Notes under the pieces: model-generated
What the model saw: only the letters and a program-made list of their open reading frames with translations
Database searches by the model: none
What the model was told of the DNA's origin: nothing
Translations under genes and position numbers: made by a program
DNA from: Actinopolymorpha rutila
GTDB lineage: Bacteria; Actinomycetota; Actinomycetes; Propionibacteriales; Actinopolymorphaceae
Assembly: GCF_013407855.1 (NCBI RefSeq)
Contig: NZ_JACBZH010000001.1
Coordinates: 2,480,001-2,544,000, forward strand
Direction of reading: 5' to 3'
Length of the DNA: 64,000 nucleotides
Shown here: positions 25,983 to 35,220 of the stretch, piece by piece
Numbering within the stretch: the stretch's first letter is position 1
Layout of the letters: each line of letters opens with the position of its first letter

Positions 25983-26942
25983 ATGGCGGTCCACCTGTCC
26001 GGACTGGTGAAGAGCTACGGAGAGGTCCACGCCGTGCGCGGTGTGGACCTCGACATCGCACCCGGTGAGGTGGTGGCGCTGCTCGGCCCCAACGGCGCCG
26101 GCAAGTCCACCACCGTCGACATGCTGCTCGGGCTGGCCCGGCCCGACCAGGGCTCGGTCGCGGTCTTCGGCGCCGAACCCCAGCAGGCCGTGGCGCAGGG
26201 CCACGTGGGCGCGATGCTGCAGGCCGGGTCGCTGCTTCCGGACGCGACCGTCGGCGAGTTGGTCGCGATGTTCGCCGCTCTGCACCGCGCGCCGCTGCCG
26301 GTGGAGGAGGCGCTGGAGCGGGCAGGCATCAGCGAACTCGCCGACCGGCCCACCGGCAAGCTGTCCGGCGGCCAGGCCCAGCGGGTGCGGTTCGCCCTGG
26401 CGGTCGTACCCGATCCCGACCTGCTCGTCCTGGACGAACCCACCGTCGGGATGGACGTGGAGTCGCGGCGCGCCTTCTGGGCGGCGATGCGCAACCTCAC
26501 CGCGGCCGGCCGGACCGTGCTGTTCGCCACGCACTACCTCGACGAGGCCGACGACTACGCCGACCGGGTGGTGCTGATGCGGTCCGGCCGGATCATCGCC
26601 GACGGGACCGCCGACGCCATCAAGAACCAGGTGAGCGGCCGGCGCATCGGCGCCCGCATCCCGGGCGCGGACCCGGCCCGGCTGCGTGCCCTGCCCGGCG
26701 TCTCCGACGTCGCGGTGCACGGTGACCGGGTGACGCTGGACTGCACCGACGCGGACGCCGCGCTGCGCGCGCTGTTGTCGGCGTACGAGCAGGCCAGTGA
26801 CCTGGAGGTCCGCAGCGTCGACCTCGAGGACGCCGTGGTGGCCCTCACTTCCGCGGCCGACGATCAGAGCGACGAAGCGCGCACCGGCGCAGCCCATGAC
26901 GACGCAGCCCACAGCCGTACCGACCAGGAGAGCCGGCCATGA
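25983..26942 (+). CDS. ABC transporter ATP-binding protein (exporter)
   Basis: A 319-residue ATPase of the drug/antibiotic exporter type with Walker A GPNGAGKST, signature LSGGQAQRVRFAL, Walker B LLVLDEPTVGMD and switch FATHYLDEAD. After the ATPase (about residue 215) comes the usual extra C-terminal domain, then a charged tail rich in Asp/Ala/Thr. ATG 25983 begins with AVHLSGLVKSYGEVHAVRG; the upstream frame only spans the TCCCGTAC array. Its stop overlaps the permease ATG. It forms one operon with the permease, kinase and response regulator. Confidence 0.92.
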   Translation: MAVHLSGLVKSYGEVHAVRGVDLDIAPGEVVALLGPNGAGKSTTVDMLLGLARPDQGSVAVFGAEPQQAVAQGHVGAMLQAGSLLPDATVGELVAMFAALHRAPLPVEEALERAGISELADRPTGKLSGGQAQRVRFALAVVPDPDLLVLDEPTVGMDVESRRAFWAAMRNLTAAGRTVLFATHYLDEADDYADRVVLMRSGRIIADGTADAIKNQVSGRRIGARIPGADPARLRALPGVSDVAVHGDRVTLDCTDADAALRALLSAYEQASDLEVRSVDLEDAVVALTSAADDQSDEARTGAAHDDAAHSRTDQESRP

Positions 26943-27670
26943 CCACGCGTTACCTCATGCTGGAGGCGCGCCGCGCCTACCGGAACAAGCGGTTCCTCAT
27001 CTTCACCCTGGCGATGCCGGTGGTGCTGTTCCTGATCTACGTCCAGATGTACGGCAAGGGGCACATCAACGGCGTGAGCGTCCAGGCGTACCTCATGGTC
27101 TCGATGGCGGCGTTCGGCTCGATGAGCGCCGCGATGTCGGCCGGCTCGCGGATCGCACTGGAACGGCAGAGCGGCTGGAACCGCCAGCTGCGGCTGACGC
27201 CGCTGAAGCCGCTCTCGTACCTTCTGGCCAAGGCCGCGGTGGCCATGATGGTGGGCGTGCCCGCCGTCGTGTTCGTCTACGGCGCGGGTGCCCTCGTCGC
27301 GCATGTCCGGCTCGGCGCGGGGGAGTGGGCGGTGTCGGCCGTCGGGCTGTGGCTGGCACTGATCCCGTTCGCGGTGCTCGGGATCCTCATCGGGTACGTC
27401 GCCTCGCCCGACAGCGCCCAGGCCATCTATCCGGCGACCTTCATGGTCCTGTCGCTGTTCGGCGGCATCTTCATCCCGGTCGAGGCGATGCCGAAGCTGA
27501 TGGCCAACCTCGCGCAGCTGCTTCCGTCGTACTGGCTCGGGATCATCGGCCGCAGCCCGCTCGGCCTGGCCGGGTTCGAGTGGAAGGCGGTGCCCGTGTT
27601 GCTGGCCTGGACCGTGGTGCTCACACTGATCGTGGTGCGGCGGTACCGCGTCGACACCGCCCGGGCGTGA
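26939..27670 (+). CDS. ABC-2 type permease
   Basis: Integral membrane partner of the preceding ATPase, 243 residues, with six hydrophobic segments. The middle part, SRIALERQSGWNRQLRLTPL, is characteristic of ABC-2 permeases linked to DesKR-like systems. The ATG overlaps the ATPase stop. The stop overlaps an in-frame GTG of the kinase gene. Likely exports a lipid, peptide or drug; the substrate is unknown. Confidence 0.9.
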   Translation: MTTRYLMLEARRAYRNKRFLIFTLAMPVVLFLIYVQMYGKGHINGVSVQAYLMVSMAAFGSMSAAMSAGSRIALERQSGWNRQLRLTPLKPLSYLLAKAAVAMMVGVPAVVFVYGAGALVAHVRLGAGEWAVSAVGLWLALIPFAVLGILIGYVASPDSAQAIYPATFMVLSLFGGIFIPVEAMPKLMANLAQLLPSYWLGIIGRSPLGLAGFEWKAVPVLLAWTVVLTLIVVRRYRVDTARA

Positions 27671-27732
27671 CGAACGGACCGGATCCGACACCGGCCGAGC
27701 CGCTGTCGAACACCTATCGGAAACTAAGGTCG

Positions 27733-28992
27733 ATGAGCGTGACTCCGAACGCCGTGCACGGCGAGGACGCGGCCCCGGACGGCTCCCGGGGGCCCGCGGT
27801 CGTGCAGCGGAGCCGCCTGGGGCGGTGGCGGGGCATCTTCGGCGCCGCCCTGTGGCTGGTCTTCCTCGCCTCGCCGGTGTCGACGGCGCTGGGGCGGAGT
27901 CCCGCCTGGGAGTGGCAGTTTCTCGTCGTCGTGGTCACCGCGGCGTTCTGTGCCACCTATGTCGCGATCTTCCGGATGGTGCGCCGGGACTCCGACAGCC
28001 GGCACGCGATGGTGTGGCTGGTGACCCTCGCGGTGCTCTGCGGCGCGTTCTGCCTGCTGGCCGGCGAGGACGGCATGTTCTGCCTGGTCTACCTCGCCGC
28101 GGGTGGAGCCGCCGCGCTCCCGGCGCGCACGTCGGCATTGTGTACCGGGGGATGTGTCGGGCTGACGATCGCGCTGCCGCTGGCCGTGCCGGGGTGGAAC
28201 ATCACCCCGGAGGGCACGATGTCGGTGCTGCTGGGTGCGCTTGCCTCGTCGGCGTTCGTCAGCCTGCTGCGGCGCAACTGGGAGTTGCGCGAGGCCCAGG
28301 GCGAGATCGCCCGGCTGGCCGTCGCGGACGAGCGGCTGCGCTTCTCCCGCGACCTGCACGACATCCTCGGGCACAGCCTCACCGTCATCACTGTCAAGGC
28401 GGAGTTGGCAGGCCGGCTGGTGGAGCAGGTGCCCGAACGCGCCGCCGTCGAGATCGCCGACGTGGAACGCCTGGCACGGGAGGCGCTGGCCGACGTGCGG
28501 GCAACGGTCGCGGGATACCGGGCCACCAGCCTGGCGGCCGAGCTGAGCCAGGCCCGCCACGCACTGGAGTCCGCCGGGATCACCGCCGTGCTCCCGAACT
28601 CCGCCGACGAGGTGACCGGCCCGCCGCGTGAGGTGTTCGGGTGGGTGGTGCGCGAGGGCGTGACCAATGTCGTACGGCACAGCGGGGCGGCGACCTGCAC
28701 CGTACGGCTGACGCCCACGAGTGTGGAGGTCGTCGACGACGGGATCGGGCGGCGTTCCGGCAGGAGTTCGACCGGCAGGGATGGGAACGGCAGGGGCGGG
28801 AACGCCCACGCGAAGGCCGGCCCCACGCCGCTGGATCCGCCGCCGTTCAACCTCTCCGACGGCTTCGACGAACCCGCCTCCTCCCACGGGCTGGTCGGCC
28901 TGGCCGAACGCGTCCGCGCCGCCGGTGGCGACCTGACCGCCGGCCCGTTGCCCGGTGGCGGGTTCGCGTTGCGGGCGAAGGTACCCGCGTGA
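27733..28992 (+). CDS. Sensor histidine kinase (HisKA_3 type)
   Basis: A 419-residue membrane kinase. Four or five hydrophobic helices (about residues 35-185) precede the dimerisation helix with the phosphorylated histidine in FSRDLHDILGHSLTVI, and an HATPase domain with VVDDGIG and GLVGLAERV. Within the ATP lid there is a Gly/Arg/Asn-rich insert of about 25 residues, probably disordered. The chosen ATG has AAGG six bases upstream; a GTG at 27667 overlapping the permease stop would add 22 residues. The response regulator follows with a GTGA overlap. Similar kinases sense membrane state. Confidence 0.88.
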   Translation: MSVTPNAVHGEDAAPDGSRGPAVVQRSRLGRWRGIFGAALWLVFLASPVSTALGRSPAWEWQFLVVVVTAAFCATYVAIFRMVRRDSDSRHAMVWLVTLAVLCGAFCLLAGEDGMFCLVYLAAGGAAALPARTSALCTGGCVGLTIALPLAVPGWNITPEGTMSVLLGALASSAFVSLLRRNWELREAQGEIARLAVADERLRFSRDLHDILGHSLTVITVKAELAGRLVEQVPERAAVEIADVERLAREALADVRATVAGYRATSLAAELSQARHALESAGITAVLPNSADEVTGPPREVFGWVVREGVTNVVRHSGAATCTVRLTPTSVEVVDDGIGRRSGRSSTGRDGNGRGGNAHAKAGPTPLDPPPFNLSDGFDEPASSHGLVGLAERVRAAGGDLTAGPLPGGGFALRAKVPA

Positions 28993-29603
28993 GCGAGCAG
29001 ATCCGGATCCTGCTCGCCGACGACCAGCACCTGGTACGCGGCGCGCTCGCCGCCCTGCTGTCGCTGGAGGCCGACCTGGAGGTGGTCGCCGAGGTGAGCC
29101 GCGGCGACGAGGTCGTGGACCGCGCGCGGGAGACCAGACCAGACGTGGCCTTGCTGGACGTGGAGATGCCCGGCGCCGACGGCATCACCGCCACCCGCGA
29201 CCTGCGGACGGCGCTGCCGGACTGCCGGGTGCTCGTGGTCACGACGTTCGGCCGGCCCGGCTACCTTCGCCGGGCGCTCGCCGCGGGCGCGAGCGGGTTC
29301 GTGGTCAAGGACACTCCCGCGTCCCAGCTCGCCGACAGCATCCGGCGGGTGCACCAGGGGCTGCGGGTGGTGGATCCGACGCTGGCGGTGGAGTCGCTCA
29401 CCGCGGGGGAGAGCCCGCTGACCGCGCGGGAACGCGACGTGCTCCTGGAGACCCGCGGCGGCGGGACGGTGGCCGACATCGCCCGGGCGCTGGTGCTGTC
29501 GGAGGGGACGGTACGCAACCACCTGTCCAGCGCCATCGGGAAGACAGGTGCTCGTACGCGCGCCGAGGCGGTCCGGATCGCCGACTCCAACGGCTGGCTG
29601 TGA
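28989..29603 (+). CDS. NarL/FixJ-family response regulator
   Basis: Receiver domain (LLADDQHLVRGALAALL, phosphorylated Asp in ALLDVEMPG, Lys in FVVKDTPAS) followed by a LuxR-type HTH (LTARERDVLLETRGGGTVADIARALVLSEGTVRNHL), 204 residues. The GTG start overlaps the kinase stop. By position it takes phosphate from that kinase and most likely controls its own ABC exporter, perhaps through the TCCCGTAC array at 25884-25934. It ends 16 bp from a convergent hydrolase gene. Confidence 0.93.
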   Translation: MSEQIRILLADDQHLVRGALAALLSLEADLEVVAEVSRGDEVVDRARETRPDVALLDVEMPGADGITATRDLRTALPDCRVLVVTTFGRPGYLRRALAAGASGFVVKDTPASQLADSIRRVHQGLRVVDPTLAVESLTAGESPLTARERDVLLETRGGGTVADIARALVLSEGTVRNHLSSAIGKTGARTRAEAVRIADSNGWL

Positions 29604-29619
29604 AGGGGCCGACGGCCTC

Positions 29620-31269
29620 CTAGGAAAGCGTTCCGGCGTACGTGGGAAGGACGATCCGCGACGCCGCCCGGCCGCCGCGGTGGACGGTCTGGTCGCCCGC
29701 CGGGCACAGGTCGAACCTCGGATAGTTCGACGACGCGATCTCCACCCGGATCCGGTGCCCGGCCCGGAACGTCATGGCGGTCGACCCGACCGTCACCTCC
29801 ACCTCCGTACCGTCTCCGGAGGTTCCCCCGGCCGGCGTCGCCACCCGGCGAACCGAGTCGACCACCGACATCGCGGTGCCGTCCGGGTGCACGTCCACGA
29901 GCTTCACCGCCACGTCGGCGACCGCTGCCGTCGACTCGAACACCACGTGGGCACGGACCGTGCCGAGCACCGTCAGGTCCTGGCTGAGCACGTCGCCGGT
30001 GTAGACGAGGACGTCGGGGCGGCGCTCCACGTCGCGCTGGTCGCGCGGACCGGCCTCGGGGAGTACGGGATGCAGGGTGCGCCCGCCGTTGGTGGGCACC
30101 GGGTCGGCCGGGTCGTGGCGGTAGCGGTCGGTGCCGGACTCCTGTGGTGTGGGCCGGTCCAGCCGGCCGTCGGCGGCGAGGTAGAACGCCGTCTCGTGCG
30201 CAGGGGGCGGCCAGGCCTCGAGGTCGAGCCACCGGTTGGTGCCCATGACGTGGACCCGTACGCCGTGCGGCACCTCACCACCGGCCAGGCCCGCGCTCAG
30301 GAAGCCGGCCTGCTCCTCGTACAGCCCGTTGAAGTCGCCCATGGCGGCGACGCCGAAGTCGAGCTGCCCGGTCGTCCGCCGCAGCATCGACCCGTGCGAC
30401 CACGGGCCGACGACCAGCCGCTGGCGGTGGGCGGCCCGCCTGTCGCCGCCGGCCAGCAGCGAGTAGCCGGCGATGGTGTTCTCGCAGAACAGGTCGTGCC
30501 ATCCGGCGAGGTGGTAACCGGCGACGTCGGTGCCGGCCCCGTCGAGGGCGGGGGTGGCGTCGAGCTCGGACCACGGGCCGTCCCCGGCCGCGCCAGATCG
30601 ATCCCCGGCCGCCCCGCCCGAGCGGTCGGCGGTGCCGCCGGAGCCCAGCCAGCGCTGCCAGTCCGGACTGATCGCGGTCAGGGTCTTCTCGGCCAGGGGG
30701 ATCGAGGCCGGCCAGGTGTCCAGCGCCTCGATCGACTCCTGGCGTACACCGTCCTCGAGGTTGCTGCCGAGCGCGCCGAGACCCAGCGTCCAGGAGGAGA
30801 AGACGCCGAGCTGGAGCGCGCCTCCCTCGTACGCCACTGACCGGATCGAGGGCCCGGCGACCGCCGGAGCGACCACCCGCAGGCCGGCGGGCCGCTCGGC
30901 CAGGGCGAGCCACTGGGTGAAGCCGTTGTAGGAGGCGCCGATCATCGCGACCGCGCCGGCCGACCACGGCTGGGTGGCGCACCAGGCGACGGTGCGCGCG
31001 CCGTCGTCGCGTTCGGACCGGAACGGCGTGAACTGGCCGGCGGAGTCCCAGCGCCCGCGTACGTCCTGGGTGACGACCGCGAAACCGAGCCGGGCCAGGC
31101 CGACCGCGTCGTGCGCGGCCCGGGCGGACGCCCGGCCGTAGGGGGTGCGGACCAGCACCACCGGGTGCTGCTGCCCGTCGTCGGCGACCGTGACGTCGGT
31201 CGCCAGCGCGGTCCCGTCGGCGGCGGTGACGGTGGTGTCGAGGGTGAGGACGCGGGAGGCCGAGATCAC
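29620..31269 (-). CDS. CocE/NonD-family hydrolase (S15-like)
   Basis: Alpha/beta hydrolase of 549 residues with an X-Pro dipeptidyl-peptidase C-terminal domain. The nucleophile serine is in IGASYNGFTQ (about residue 113), the acid in LAGWHDLF and the histidine in PWSHGS. Family members cleave esters, dipeptides or acyl amides; the substrate here is unknown. No signal peptide is seen. A Gly/Ala/Arg/Asp insert (GGTADRSGGAAGDRSGAAG) interrupts the cap region. TAGGCT stands 6 nt before the GTG start, suggesting a leaderless mRNA. Confidence 0.87.
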   Translation of the reverse strand: MISASRVLTLDTTVTAADGTALATDVTVADDGQQHPVVLVRTPYGRASARAAHDAVGLARLGFAVVTQDVRGRWDSAGQFTPFRSERDDGARTVAWCATQPWSAGAVAMIGASYNGFTQWLALAERPAGLRVVAPAVAGPSIRSVAYEGGALQLGVFSSWTLGLGALGSNLEDGVRQESIEALDTWPASIPLAEKTLTAISPDWQRWLGSGGTADRSGGAAGDRSGAAGDGPWSELDATPALDGAGTDVAGYHLAGWHDLFCENTIAGYSLLAGGDRRAAHRQRLVVGPWSHGSMLRRTTGQLDFGVAAMGDFNGLYEEQAGFLSAGLAGGEVPHGVRVHVMGTNRWLDLEAWPPPAHETAFYLAADGRLDRPTPQESGTDRYRHDPADPVPTNGGRTLHPVLPEAGPRDQRDVERRPDVLVYTGDVLSQDLTVLGTVRAHVVFESTAAVADVAVKLVDVHPDGTAMSVVDSVRRVATPAGGTSGDGTEVEVTVGSTAMTFRAGHRIRVEIASSNYPRFDLCPAGDQTVHRGGRAASRIVLPTYAGTLS

Positions 31270-31434
31270 GTGGCGAGCCTACTTTCGCGGCGCCGGATGG
31301 GCGGTGGCTCGGCCGCCTGCGCCGCCTGACTGTCCGGCCCTGGCCGCTCGCCTCGCGCCCGCCTCGCGCCGGCCTCCGGGGTGGCCAACTGGCCGGGTGA
31401 CATCGAACTGGCGCCGCTTGACGCCGGAACGACG

Positions 31435-31463
31435 TTGACATGACGTCTTAGTGACGCCATGAT
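31435..31463 (+). promoter_or_regulatory. Sigma-70-like promoter giving a leaderless ABC transporter mRNA
   Basis: TTGACA (31435-31440), a 17-bp spacer and CATGAT (31458-31463) place the transcript start at about 31470, the A of the ATG. TGACG half-sites surround it (TGACGTC, TGACGCC, CCGTCATGACG) and could bind a dyad-recognising regulator. Confidence 0.6.
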
Positions 31464-31469
31464 GCCGTC

Positions 31470-33443
31470 ATGACGTTGGCCGAACGAGTTCGTGCGCTTC
31501 CGCGCCGTTGGCCCGGTTTCGAGTCGATCCGGGGCATTCCGATCCTGTTGCGCCTGTTGCCGTCGGTGAGTCGCCGGCAGTCCGCCCTGCTCGGAGCCGG
31601 GGTCCTGCTGGCCGCCGCCCTCCCGGTCGCGGCCATCGCCCTGACCGGCCTGCTCGTGGGCTCCATCCCGGACGCGGTCCGGGGCGGGCTCGAATCCGCC
31701 GCCGGCCACCGGACCCTCGACCTGCTCGTCGCCGTCGGCGCAGTGGTCGTGGCGCAGCGCTTCGTCTCCCCGATGCTGGGCGCGGTGTCGATGACGCTCG
31801 GCCGGGAGACCGACCGCTACCTGCAGGACCGGGTGCTCGCCGCGGTCGGCCGGCCGGGTGGGATCGCCCACCTGGAGGACCCCGACGTCCTCGCGCACGT
31901 GCGCCTGGTCAAGGGGCTCGGCGCCGACGCGCAACGCCCCGGCCTCGCGGTCGAGGGACTCGGGTACGTCCTGCCGTCCTGGCTGCAGGCGCTGGGCTCG
32001 GCCGTGGTGCTGTTGATCTTCTCCTGGTGGGTCGGCCTGCTGTGGCTGGTCGTCTGGCCGATCGTGGTGTTCGCGATGCAGCAGGAGTACCTCCGCGTCG
32101 GCGAGGTCGGCTACGGCCGCAGTGACGCCCTGCGCCGCGCGGAGTACCTCCGCGACGTCGCGCTCGGACCCGCCGCCGGCAAGGAGGTACGGGTGTGGGG
32201 GATGCTCGGCTGGCTGGTCGCCGCGTTCGAACGCGCGTGGTACACAGCGATGGCGCCGGTGTGGAAGGTACGCAGCCCGCGGGGGAACGTGCTGTTCGGT
32301 GCCAGCGGGGCGGTGCTGGCGGTCAACGCCGTGTCGTACGGCCTGCTGGCCTGGGCCGCGACCCGAGGTGACCTGTCCGTCGCGGCGGTGGCGATCTACA
32401 CCCAGGCGCTGGCCGGGGTGAACTCCTACACCGCCTTCGACGACCGCAACGTCTACCTGTCCTACGCGGCGGTGACGGTGCCGAAGGTGCTCGCGCTGGA
32501 CGGCCGGCTGGGCGGCTCGGGCGGCTACTCCGGCGCGGTGTCCGCAGCACCCGTGTCCGTCACAGAGCCGTCGAAGCCGGCGGCCGCACCGGACCTGCCG
32601 CGTACCGACGTCCGGTTCGACGGCGTGACGTTCCAGTACCCACGCAGCGAGCGCACCGCCCTGCGCGGGCTCGACCTCACCATCCAGGCCGGCCGGTCGC
32701 TGGCGATCGTGGGGGAGAACGGCGCCGGCAAGACCTCGCTGGTCAAGCTCCTGTGCGGCCTGTACGCACCGACCGATGGGCGGCTGCTGGTGGACGGTCG
32801 CGACCTCGCCGAACTGGACCCCGCGGCGTGGCGGGACCAGGTGGCCGTGCTCTTCCAGGACTTCGCGCGCTACCACCTGCCCGTACGCGACAACATCGGG
32901 CTCGGCGCGCCGGCGTACGCCCACGACGAGGACCGGCTGCGGCTGGCCGCGCAGAAGGCAGGCGTACTCGACCTGGTGGAGTCGCTGCCGCACGGCTTCG
33001 ACACCGTGCTGTCGCGGGAGTACACCGGCGGCGTCGACCTGTCCGGCGGCCAGTGGCAGCGGATCGCGCTCGCCCGGGCGATGTTCGCGGTGGAGGCCGG
33101 CGCCCGGCTGCTGATCCTGGACGAACCCACCGCCGCGCTGGACGTTCGGGCGGAGGCGGAGCTGTACGAGCGGTTCCTGGAGCTCACCGAGGGCCTGACG
33201 ACCTGCCTGATCTCGCACCGCTTCTCCACCGTGCGCCGGGCCGACCGGATCGTCGTCCTCGCCGACGGCGGCGTGGTCGAGGACGGCAGCCACGAGGAGC
33301 TGATGGACCTCGACGGCCGGTACGCCGAGATGTTCACCCTGCAGGCTTCGCGGTTCCTCGACCATCAGGCCGCGCCGGCCGCGCTGCCGGGCGACGGACA
33401 GGGCACCGCCGCCACCGGAGAAGGGATGGAGACCCATGCGTGA
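31470..33443 (+). CDS. ABC half-transporter A of a probable heterodimer
   Basis: A 657-residue fused membrane/ATPase protein. Six helices lie in the first 320 residues; the ATPase has Walker A GENGAGKTS, a Q loop in LFQDFARYHLPVRDNIG, signature DLSGGQWQRIALARA, Walker B LLILDEPTAALDV and switch ISHRFSTVRRAD. The ATG coincides with the predicted transcript start. The last 50 residues are a loose tail rich in Ala and Gly. The next gene overlaps by 8 bp and encodes a similar half, so the two probably form one exporter. Substrate unknown. Confidence 0.9.
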   Translation: MTLAERVRALPRRWPGFESIRGIPILLRLLPSVSRRQSALLGAGVLLAAALPVAAIALTGLLVGSIPDAVRGGLESAAGHRTLDLLVAVGAVVVAQRFVSPMLGAVSMTLGRETDRYLQDRVLAAVGRPGGIAHLEDPDVLAHVRLVKGLGADAQRPGLAVEGLGYVLPSWLQALGSAVVLLIFSWWVGLLWLVVWPIVVFAMQQEYLRVGEVGYGRSDALRRAEYLRDVALGPAAGKEVRVWGMLGWLVAAFERAWYTAMAPVWKVRSPRGNVLFGASGAVLAVNAVSYGLLAWAATRGDLSVAAVAIYTQALAGVNSYTAFDDRNVYLSYAAVTVPKVLALDGRLGGSGGYSGAVSAAPVSVTEPSKPAAAPDLPRTDVRFDGVTFQYPRSERTALRGLDLTIQAGRSLAIVGENGAGKTSLVKLLCGLYAPTDGRLLVDGRDLAELDPAAWRDQVAVLFQDFARYHLPVRDNIGLGAPAYAHDEDRLRLAAQKAGVLDLVESLPHGFDTVLSREYTGGVDLSGGQWQRIALARAMFAVEAGARLLILDEPTAALDVRAEAELYERFLELTEGLTTCLISHRFSTVRRADRIVVLADGGVVEDGSHEELMDLDGRYAEMFTLQASRFLDHQAAPAALPGDGQGTAATGEGMETHA

Positions 33444-35220
33444 GGCACTGCGCGCCTACCGGATGACGATGGCGATCGGGTTCCGGGCGGCACCCTGGCG
33501 AGCGACGTTCCAGCTGGTCACCGGCGTGGTCATGGCGCTGGTGCCGGTGGTGCTGGCGTACGGCGCGAAACTCGTGGTGGACGCCGCGCTCGGCCGCGAC
33601 CTGGGGCTGGGCCTGTGGGCCGCGGGCCTGCTCGCCGGCGTCGTCGCGGTCAGCCTGGTCAACGTCTTCTACTACTGCGACTGCGTGTTCGGCGTGATCG
33701 AGCGGGCCCAGGCGTACGCGGAGCGGCGGCTGATGGTGCTGCTCGGCGGGGTGGACGGCCTGGCGCACCACGAGCGGCCGGAGTACCTCGACCAGGTGCA
33801 GCGGATCCGCGAGGAGAGCCGGTCCCTCGGCACGATGGTGAACGCCACCGCCGGGATGGGGCGGTCGCTGGTGTCCCTGGCGGCCACCGGGGTGCTCCTC
33901 GGCCGGGTGCACCCGGCGCTGCTCGCGCTGCCGCTGGTCTCCGTGGTGTCCATCGTGATCGGCCGGCGGGCCCGCGACCTCGACGTCGCCGCGCAGGAGG
34001 TGACCACCGAGCCCGAACGCCTGCGCCGGCACCTGTTCGACGTCGGCACGTCCGCCTCGGCCGGCAAGGAGCTGCGGGTCTTCGGGCTCACCGGCGAGCT
34101 GCGCGCCCGTCACAACGAGGTCGCCGGGCGGGTCGTCGCCGAACGCAACCGAGCCACCTGGCGTGGTGCTGTGCTCGGCGCGGTGGACGCTCTGGTGGTG
34201 GCCGCGGCGTACGTCGCCGCGATCGCGTTCGTGCTGGTCCTCGCCGTGCGCGGGCAGGCCGGGCCCGGCGACGTGGTGCTGGCCATCGGCCTGGCAGCGC
34301 AGCTGACCTGGATCGTGTCCACCGCCGTGGCGTACGGCACGAGCCTCATGCACGTGCTGAAGCTCGGCCGGCGGCTGCTGTGGCTGGAGGACTACGCCGA
34401 GGCCGAGGCGTACGTCCCGGCTCATCCGGCGCCGGTGCCGGACCGGCTGCGCGAGGGCATCGAGGTGCGCGACGTGTCGTTCGGCTACCCCGATACCGGC
34501 GGGAAGGTGCTCGACCGGTTGTCGCTGCGGCTGCCGGCCGGCAAGGTCGTCGCGCTGGTCGGCGAGAACGGCGCCGGGAAGACCACGTTGGTGAAGATGC
34601 TGTGCGACTTCTACCGCCCGGACGCCGGACAGATCCTGGTGGACGGTACGCCGCTGGCCGACTTCACGGTGGAGGAGTGGCGGTCGCGGCTGAGCGCGGC
34701 GTTCCAGGACCACGTGCCGTTCGAGTTCACCGCCCGGGAGGCGGTCGGGGTGGCCGACCTGCGCCGGGTCGACGACGACGCGGCCGTGCTGGCCGGGCTG
34801 GAGCGGGCCGGCGCGAGCGGCGTACTGACTGCGTTGCCGAACGGCCTGGACACCCAGCTCGGCAAGTCCTGGGACGGCGGCGTCGACCTGTCCGGCGGCC
34901 AGTGGCAGCGGCTGGCGCTCGGGCGCGGGCTGATGCGCACCGACCCGCTGCTGGTGGTGTTCGACGAGCCCACCGCCGCGCTGGACCCCCAGACCGAGCA
35001 CGCGATGTTCGAACGCTTCGCCGCCGCCGCCCGCAGCGGAGCACGCCAGGGCACCGTCACGTTGCTGGTCTCGCACCGGTTCTCGACCGTACGCATGGCC
35101 GACCTGATCGTCGTGCTGTCGCGCGGGCGGGTGCTGGAGCAGGGCAGCCACGCCGAGCTGATGGAACACGGCGGGTTGTACGCCGAGCTGTACGACCTGC
35201 AGTCGCGCGCCTACCGCTGA
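33436..35220 (+). CDS. ABC half-transporter B of a probable heterodimer
   Basis: A 594-residue half-transporter similar in plan to the previous one. Helices occupy about residues 20-310. The ATPase has Walker A GENGAGKTT, AAFQDHVPFEFTAREAVG, signature DLSGGQWQRLALGRG, Walker B LLVVFDEPTAALDP and switch VSHRFSTVRMAD. The two ATPase sites both look complete, unlike heterodimers with one degenerate site. Its ATG overlaps the end of the first half by 8 bp. Its stop overlaps the convergent oxidase gene by 10 bp. Confidence 0.9.
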   Translation: MREALRAYRMTMAIGFRAAPWRATFQLVTGVVMALVPVVLAYGAKLVVDAALGRDLGLGLWAAGLLAGVVAVSLVNVFYYCDCVFGVIERAQAYAERRLMVLLGGVDGLAHHERPEYLDQVQRIREESRSLGTMVNATAGMGRSLVSLAATGVLLGRVHPALLALPLVSVVSIVIGRRARDLDVAAQEVTTEPERLRRHLFDVGTSASAGKELRVFGLTGELRARHNEVAGRVVAERNRATWRGAVLGAVDALVVAAAYVAAIAFVLVLAVRGQAGPGDVVLAIGLAAQLTWIVSTAVAYGTSLMHVLKLGRRLLWLEDYAEAEAYVPAHPAPVPDRLREGIEVRDVSFGYPDTGGKVLDRLSLRLPAGKVVALVGENGAGKTTLVKMLCDFYRPDAGQILVDGTPLADFTVEEWRSRLSAAFQDHVPFEFTAREAVGVADLRRVDDDAAVLAGLERAGASGVLTALPNGLDTQLGKSWDGGVDLSGGQWQRLALGRGLMRTDPLLVVFDEPTAALDPQTEHAMFERFAAAARSGARQGTVTLLVSHRFSTVRMADLIVVLSRGRVLEQGSHAELMEHGGLYAELYDLQSRAYR